Assembly: GCF_000725545.1 (NCBI RefSeq)
Contig: NZ_JNZP01000022.1
Location: 1 to 64,000 of the forward strand
Direction of reading: 5' to 3'
Origin: Streptomyces exfoliatus
GTDB lineage: Bacteria > Actinomycetota > Actinomycetes > Streptomycetales > Streptomycetaceae
DNA: 64,000 nt
Positions 60,059-64,000 of this stretch are shown piece after piece (the first letter of the stretch is position 1; the number at the start of each line of letters is the position of its first letter). A program made the translations under genes and the position numbers. The notes under the pieces are model-generated. The model did not search any database, had not been told where the DNA came from, and worked only from the letters and a program-made list of their open reading frames with translations.

Positions 60059-60985
60059 TCAGCGCTTCGCGCGGCGGGCGGCCGCGCGTGCCTTCCGGGC
60101 CAGCGGCAGATAGCGCAGCCGCTCCGGCAGGACCGGGACCACGACCCTGACCACCCGGGCGAACCGGCGCAGGGTGCGCTCCTGCGCGTCCGTCCACTCC
60201 AGCCCGATGACCTCCCGGGCGTCCGGCGGCATCAGGCCCACGGTGAGGAACGCGCGCAGCCGCAGGAACGGGCGGCGCAGGACGGGCCAGAGCAGCCGGA
60301 GGGCGAGCCGCAGCGCCAGCGGGCCGCGGTCGGGGGCCGGCACCGGCTGGTCGGGGTCGAGCAGCTCCCGGACGACGACGGTCGCCTCCAGCTCCTCGGC
60401 GAGGACCTTGCGGTAGTACGGCCAGAACTCCTCGATCGTCGCGGGCATGTCCCGGTCGTGGATGCCGAGGATCCGTCCGACCTGGAGCCACTCGGCGTAC
60501 AGCTGCCGTTCCTGCGCCTCGGTGAGGGGGCGGGCGAGGAGGCGCAGGCCCCAGGCATAGACGGGGAAGCCGGTCGCGTGCACCCAGGAGTAGTAGGCGG
60601 GGGTGAGGGCGTGGTAGCGGCGCCCGTGGGCGTCGGTGCCCTGGATGGTGCGGTGCAGTTCCCGGAGGCGGCGTCCTTCGCGTGCGGCCTCCTCGCCGCC
60701 GTAGATCCACAGCTGGACCGAACGCAGGGAGCGTTCGCCGCGGCCCCAGGGGTCGGTCCGGAAGACGGAGTGCGCGTCCACGCCGGCGCCGATCGCGGGG
60801 TGGGCGACCTGCATCGTGAGGGCGGCGGGCAGCATCAGGAGTGCCCGGATGTCGCCCGCGACGGTCCACAGCACCCCGCCGACGGGCGGCGGCACCGGAT
60901 CGACGGGACCGACCGGATCGGCAGGCCGGACCGGATCGACGGGATCGATCGGACCGACGGGATCGACGGGATTCACGCGTTCCAT
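60059..60985 (-). CDS. Oxygenase MpaB family protein (DUF2236)
   Basis: A 308-residue protein starting at ATG 60985 with GAGGAG upstream. The first 35 residues repeat the unit Asp-Pro-Val (MERVNPVDPVGPIDPVDPV, then RPADPVGPVDPV), encoded by a repetitive run around 60895-60976. The conserved domain has LMLPAALTMQVAHPAIGAG, HSVFRTDPWGRGERSLR and YHALTPAYYSWVHATGFPVY, where the HA(T/x)-type His may bind haem. The MpaB oxygenases cleave alkyl chains in mycophenolic acid; the actinobacterial enzymes' roles vary. The end is Arg-rich. Confidence 0.9.
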   Translation of the reverse strand: MERVNPVDPVGPIDPVDPVRPADPVGPVDPVPPPVGGVLWTVAGDIRALLMLPAALTMQVAHPAIGAGVDAHSVFRTDPWGRGERSLRSVQLWIYGGEEAAREGRRLRELHRTIQGTDAHGRRYHALTPAYYSWVHATGFPVYAWGLRLLARPLTEAQERQLYAEWLQVGRILGIHDRDMPATIEEFWPYYRKVLAEELEATVVVRELLDPDQPVPAPDRGPLALRLALRLLWPVLRRPFLRLRAFLTVGLMPPDAREVIGLEWTDAQERTLRRFARVVRVVVPVLPERLRYLPLARKARAAARRAKR

Positions 60986-61021
60986 GGGCTTCTCCTCACA
61001 CTCCAGGCTGCCACCCACGAC

Positions 61022-61067
61022 GAAGGGGCCGTCACCCGGGCGCTGCGGCCCTGGTGACGGCCCCTTC
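61022..61067 (-). terminator. Hairpin after the orphan AtpF-like gene
   Basis: GAAGGGGCCGTCACC and GGTGACGGCCCCTTC pair perfectly over 15 bases with a 16-base loop, 14 bases past the stop. Confidence 0.8.
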
Positions 61068-61080
61068 CGGGGAGTACGGG

Positions 61081-61566
61081 TCAGGCGCGGTCGGCACCGA
61101 CCGGCTCGCCGACGATGCGGGCGGCGAGGGCGTGGGCCCACGCGTCGACGTCCGCGGTGAGCTCGCGCTCGGCGGCGGCGCGCTCGGCGGCGATCTTCTC
61201 GGCACCGGCCGCGAGGATGGCCTCCCGCTCGGCGTTGCCCTCGGCGCGGGCGGCGGCGATGGCGACCGAGCCCTCCTCGACGGCCTTGGAGCGGATACGG
61301 GCGGCCTCGTGACGCGCCTCGGCGAGCTCGGCCTCGTACTGCTCACGGATCTGGGTGGCCTCGGAGCGCAGGTCGTCGGCGCGCTCGGTGCCGCCGTCGA
61401 TGGCGTCCTCGCGCTCGTCGAGGGTGCGCCGGATCTTCGGCAGGATGCCCTTCGCCAGGACGAGGAAGGTGAATCCGAACACGACCAGGCCGAGGATGAG
61501 CTCGGCCCAGACGGGGTTGAGCGGACCGAGGTCCGTCTTGAAGATCTGCGAGTTCGCGAGGGTCAT
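61081..61566 (-). CDS. Orphan ATP synthase subunit b-like protein
   Basis: A 161-residue protein. A single membrane span (ELILGLVVFGFTFLVLAK, residues 21-38) follows a short N-terminus, then a long charged helix (ILPKIRRTLDEREDAIDGG, REQYEAELAEARHEAARIRS) as in the F-type b subunit, closing with ARIVGEPVGADRA. Compared with AtpF of the atp operon it is about 20 residues shorter at the C-terminus. No other ATP-synthase gene is nearby, so it is an orphan paralogue. It might be a spare b subunit or another stalk-like protein. Confidence 0.88.
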   Translation of the reverse strand: MTLANSQIFKTDLGPLNPVWAELILGLVVFGFTFLVLAKGILPKIRRTLDEREDAIDGGTERADDLRSEATQIREQYEAELAEARHEAARIRSKAVEEGSVAIAAARAEGNAEREAILAAGAEKIAAERAAAERELTADVDAWAHALAARIVGEPVGADRA

Positions 61567-61736
61567 GCGCGCATTCTACCTGGACCAAAACACGACAAAT
61601 CAGACAACGGGAGGAGAGTTGGCGCGCTTGTGCGGACCCGGCAAGATTCCCGGCACCCAAAGGCTACCGGAAGGTAACCACGGCTGATTGTATGTGCCGC
61701 GCCAGGTCAACCCCCCACACCCTCATGGGAGTTCAC

Positions 61737-62726
61737 GTGCCGTTCGCCGCGCTCCGCCGTACCCCCGGCGCCGTCCTTTCGCTCGCGCTCGCCGCCGCCA
61801 CCCTGGCCGCGACCGCTCCGGGCGCGACCGCCTCCTCCACCACGGCCGCCGAGACCCCGCGGCTGAAGGTCCTCTCGTACAACGCGTTCCTGTTCTCCAA
61901 GACGCTCTACCCGAACTGGGGCCAGGACCACCGGGCCCGGGCGATCCCCGCCGCCTCCTTCTTCCAGGGGCAGGACGTGGTCGTGGTCCAGGAGGCCTTC
62001 GACAACTCCTCCTCCGAGGCGCTCAAGGCGAACGCCGCCGCGCAGTACCCGCACCAGACGCCCGTCATGGGCCGCGGCAAGACCGGCTGGGACGCCACCG
62101 GCGGGGCCTACTCCGCGACCACGCCCGAGGACGGCGGTGTGACGATCCTCAGCAAGTGGCCGATCGTCCGCAAGGAGCAGTACGTCTACAAGGACGCCTG
62201 CGGCGCCGACTGGTACTCGAACAAGGGCTTCGTCTACAGCGTCCTGGACGTGAACGGCAGCCGGGTCCACGTCGTCGGCACCCACGCCCAGTCCACCGAC
62301 CCGGGCTGCTCGGCGGGCGAGGCGGCGCAGATGCGCAGCCGCCAGTTCAAGGCGATGGACGCCTTCCTCGACGCCAAGAACATCCCGGCGAACGAGCAGG
62401 TGATCGTCGCCGGCGACATGAACGTCGACTCCCGCACGGCCGAGTACGCCACGATGCTCGCCGACGCGGGCCTGGCCGGGGCCGACGCCCGCACCGGCCA
62501 CCCGTACTCCTTCGACACCGAGCTGAACTCGATCGCCTCCGAGCGCTACCCGGACGACCCGCGCGAGGACCTCGACTACGTCCTCTTCCGGGCCGGGAAC
62601 GCCCGCCCCGCCGGCTGGACCAACCACGTGGTCCTGGAGCAGAGCGCTCCCTGGTCGGTCTCCAGCTGGGGCACGCGCTACACGTACACCAACCTCTCCG
62701 ACCACTACCCCGTCACCGGCTTCTAG
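61737..62726 (+). CDS. Secreted sphingomyelin phosphodiesterase / DNase I-like hydrolase
   Basis: A 329-residue protein starting at GTG 61737 after GGGAG. Signal peptide: TPGAVLSLALAAATLAATAPG. The endonuclease/exonuclease/phosphatase fold is complete: LSYNAFLFSK, VVVQEAFDN (catalytic Glu), VHVVGTHAQSTDPG (His), VIVAGDMNVDS (Asp/Asn), DLDYVLF and the final LSDHYPVTGF (Asp-His). The pattern LSYNAFL with the Cys pair ACGADWYSNKG fits secreted bacterial sphingomyelinases. A role in phospholipid scavenging is plausible. Confidence 0.92.
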   Translation: MPFAALRRTPGAVLSLALAAATLAATAPGATASSTTAAETPRLKVLSYNAFLFSKTLYPNWGQDHRARAIPAASFFQGQDVVVVQEAFDNSSSEALKANAAAQYPHQTPVMGRGKTGWDATGGAYSATTPEDGGVTILSKWPIVRKEQYVYKDACGADWYSNKGFVYSVLDVNGSRVHVVGTHAQSTDPGCSAGEAAQMRSRQFKAMDAFLDAKNIPANEQVIVAGDMNVDSRTAEYATMLADAGLAGADARTGHPYSFDTELNSIASERYPDDPREDLDYVLFRAGNARPAGWTNHVVLEQSAPWSVSSWGTRYTYTNLSDHYPVTGF

Positions 62727-62735
62727 CCGACCGGC

Positions 62736-63230
62736 TCAGTACCCGGACCTGCCGAAGAGGCTGTAGAGCCAGACACCGAAAACCCCGGCGACACAGAGCA
62801 GCACGACGAACGAGCCCAGGCTCGTGTGCCGCTCCTTGCGGGGCCGGCCGGGTCGGGCGGCGCCCGCCGCCCGGTCCGGCTTCTCCTGCTTCCTCCCGGC
62901 TCCCTGCCGCCGCCCCGACGGTGCGGGGACCGGCTCGACGGCCGCGGCCACATCGGCGAGGAGGCTGCGGCAGACCGCCGCCAGCTCGGCCGTCCCGGCG
63001 GTCAGGTCGACGACCACCTCGGTCCGGGCCGGGGCGGTGGTCCCGCCGTCGAGGAGCCGCCCGGCGCGCAGCAGTGCCTGATCCTTGCCCCCGGTGGGAC
63101 CGAGACTGATCCAGCGGCCCACGTGCTCGCCGCGGATCACCACACCGCCGCCCCGCTCCCGGTAGACGGTGTGCTCCCGCCACAGGAGTCGGGCCAATTC
63201 CGTGGCCGTCTCCCGGAGTTGCGTGTACAT
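62736..63230 (-). CDS. Hypothetical tail-anchored protein
   Basis: A 164-residue protein. GGGGAG precedes the ATG at 63230. The N-terminal domain (TQLRETATELARLLWREHT, then RGGGVVIRGEHVGRWISLGPTG) is unknown. A Lys/Arg/Gly-rich linker follows near 110-140. The last 25 residues form one membrane span (GSFVVLLCVAGVFGVWLYSL). It is convergent with the sphingomyelinase gene 9 bases away. No family recognised. Confidence 0.78.
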   Translation of the reverse strand: MYTQLRETATELARLLWREHTVYRERGGGVVIRGEHVGRWISLGPTGGKDQALLRAGRLLDGGTTAPARTEVVVDLTAGTAELAAVCRSLLADVAAAVEPVPAPSGRRQGAGRKQEKPDRAAGAARPGRPRKERHTSLGSFVVLLCVAGVFGVWLYSLFGRSGY

Positions 63231-63322
63231 CTGACTCCCCTGTTCCCCTGCCCCGCTCCGAACAGCGGCCGACTCTAGCTCCCGCCCTCCGCGGCGCCGA
63301 CCACACCCCACCCCTGCGCCCC

Positions 63323-63805
63323 TTACGCGCCGAAGTCGTACACGGTGACAGGTATCCCCCGGTCCACCAGACGCCCGACGACCAGGGGCTCGACCCGGTC
63401 CCAGCGCCCCCCGGCGAGTCCGCAGCCGATGCGCGGCATGTGCACGGAGGCCTCCAGTTCGATCGCCCTGTCCGCGAGCAGCCCGAGTGCGGCGTCGATC
63501 GCCTCGTACCGCACGGGTGCTCCGGAGCTGCGCCCGGTGCGCATGCCCCGCTGCCCCACCAGGTTGGCCACCCAGACGTACGGCTCGACCCGCACCAGCT
63601 GGGCGGCCCCGAGGCCGAAGTCGTTGCGCGCCCGTTCCCGGTGCCAGCGGCGGTAGGCCGCCTCCGGCTCGGGCCAGCGGCGGGAGACCGCCACGACGAA
63701 CCCCCTGCCCCAGCCGCCGAGGTCGTTGCAGACATGCGCGATGATCTTGACGCCCTTGCCGCGCGGCGAGGTCGCGTCCCCCCGGACGTAGGTGATCCCG
63801 TTCAT
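63323..63805 (-). CDS. Macro domain protein (ADP-ribose-binding, Poa1-like)
   Basis: A 160-residue single-domain protein starting at ATG 63805 (GTG 63814 is possible). The text ITYVRGDATSP is a macro-domain opener. KIIAHVCNDLGGWGRGFVVAVSRRWP near residue 20-50 matches the Poa1-like branch, and IGCGLAGGRWDRVEPLV near 130 forms the phosphate loop. These proteins remove ADP-ribose from proteins or hydrolyse ADP-ribose-1''-phosphate. No ADP-ribosyltransferase toxin is adjacent, so a DarT/DarG-type pair is not supported. Confidence 0.88.
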   Translation of the reverse strand: MNGITYVRGDATSPRGKGVKIIAHVCNDLGGWGRGFVVAVSRRWPEPEAAYRRWHRERARNDFGLGAAQLVRVEPYVWVANLVGQRGMRTGRSSGAPVRYEAIDAALGLLADRAIELEASVHMPRIGCGLAGGRWDRVEPLVVGRLVDRGIPVTVYDFGA

Positions 63806-63847
63806 GTCGATCACGCTACGCGCCGCCACCGACAACACCGCCACTCT

Positions 63848-63877
63848 TTTACACAGCTGGTGAGACAGCAATACTGT
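63848..63877 (+). promoter_or_regulatory. Putative promoter of the gene leaving the window
   Basis: TTTACA (63848-63853) and TACTGT (63872-63877) are separated by 18 bases. The start codon lies 51 bases beyond. Confidence 0.5.
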
Positions 63878-63927
63878 TCAAGCGATCCGGACCGGCGGGT
63901 CGGTGGCAGGGAAGTGAGGCACCTCGG

Positions 63928-64000
63928 ATGGGCGTCGGGAGTGGCGAGGGGGACGGGACCAGTCTCACCGTCGACGAGCTGGCCGCGCGGGCCGGGGTCA
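63928..64000 (+). CDS. Probable MerR-type regulator, 5' end only
   Basis: ATG 63928 is preceded by GAAGTGAGG. The 24 codons read MGVGSGEGDGTSLTV, then DELAARAGV. The last part resembles the start of a MerR-type or other helix-turn-helix domain. The gene continues out of the window, so the call is tentative. Confidence 0.5.
   Translation, partial: MGVGSGEGDGTSLTVDELAARAGV

Noticed and set aside
63323..63805. DarT/DarG toxin-antitoxin locus
   Set aside because: Only the macro domain is present. No ADP-ribosyltransferase gene lies beside it in the window.
1..64000. CRISPR arrays, tRNA or rRNA genes
   Set aside because: No regularly spaced repeats, no cloverleaf-like text and no rRNA blocks were seen in either strand.

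Overview
The window is high-GC actinobacterial chromosome, almost certainly Streptomyces. Third codon positions are nearly all G or C, GTG and TTG starts are common, and there are many secreted proteins. Gene content and order (idi, a CDF transporter, a DUF5941 protein, a hopanoid operon and an SCO6745-type gene) recall the S. coelicolor SCO674x-SCO677x region. That comparison is from memory. I saw no tRNA, rRNA, CRISPR array, insertion sequence or prophage.

Left part (1-9.9 kb): a frameshifted DNRLRE/RHS-type surface protein remnant, an unknown propeller-like protein, an HNH endonuclease-like protein, a metallo-beta-lactamase-fold hydrolase divergent from a Glu/Leu/Phe/Val dehydrogenase with a palindromic operator between them, a TetR regulator with an acidic Gly-Asp tail, a SIMPL-domain secreted protein, and a DUF6745 gene with a small partner.

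9.9-15.1 kb: a tightly coupled five-gene operon of the STM4015, STM4014, STM4013, STM4012 and STM4011 families: a repeat protein, an ATP-grasp-like protein, an alkaline-phosphatase-superfamily hydrolase and two radical SAM enzymes. I know of no assigned function. This is the best candidate here for an undescribed system, possibly a peptide- or small-molecule-modifying pathway.

15-19.4 kb: an SGNH hydrolase, a LysM/M23 cell-wall hydrolase under a c-di-AMP (ydaO-type) riboswitch, a tyrosine phosphatase, a small membrane protein, and an XRE/cupin regulator with a twin-palindrome operator.

19.4-29.2 kb (minus strand): the hopanoid operon hpnC-hpnD-(29-aa ORF)-hpnE-polyprenyl synthase-shc-hpnG-hpnH-aminotransferase. 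It covers isoprenoid chain, squalene, hopene, adenosylhopane, ribosylhopane and probably aminobacteriohopanetriol. The dxs and ispG genes I remember from this position in other streptomycetes are absent.

29.4-37.2 kb (minus strand): a TetR gene, then a seven-gene overlapping operon that looks like a CDP-alcohol or glycerophosphate-type polymer or glycolipid pathway with ABC export. Its first gene appears to start at CTG.

37.6-54.4 kb: mixed metabolism and regulation: CDF transporter, methyltransferase-GNAT fusion, idi, anti-sigma-type ATPase, HdeD-like membrane protein, crotonase, two DJ-1/PfpI paralogues, SCO6745-type protein, Tex, three tandem DUF2690 secreted proteins, ComB-like phosphatase, ABC-F ATPase and a D-amino-acid-oxidase-like flavoprotein.

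54.4-64 kb: secreted hydrolases (M14, Xaa-Pro dipeptidyl-peptidase-like, M1, sphingomyelinase-like), an MpaB-like oxygenase, an orphan ATP-synthase b-like subunit, a macro-domain protein, and the first codons of a probable MerR-type regulator.
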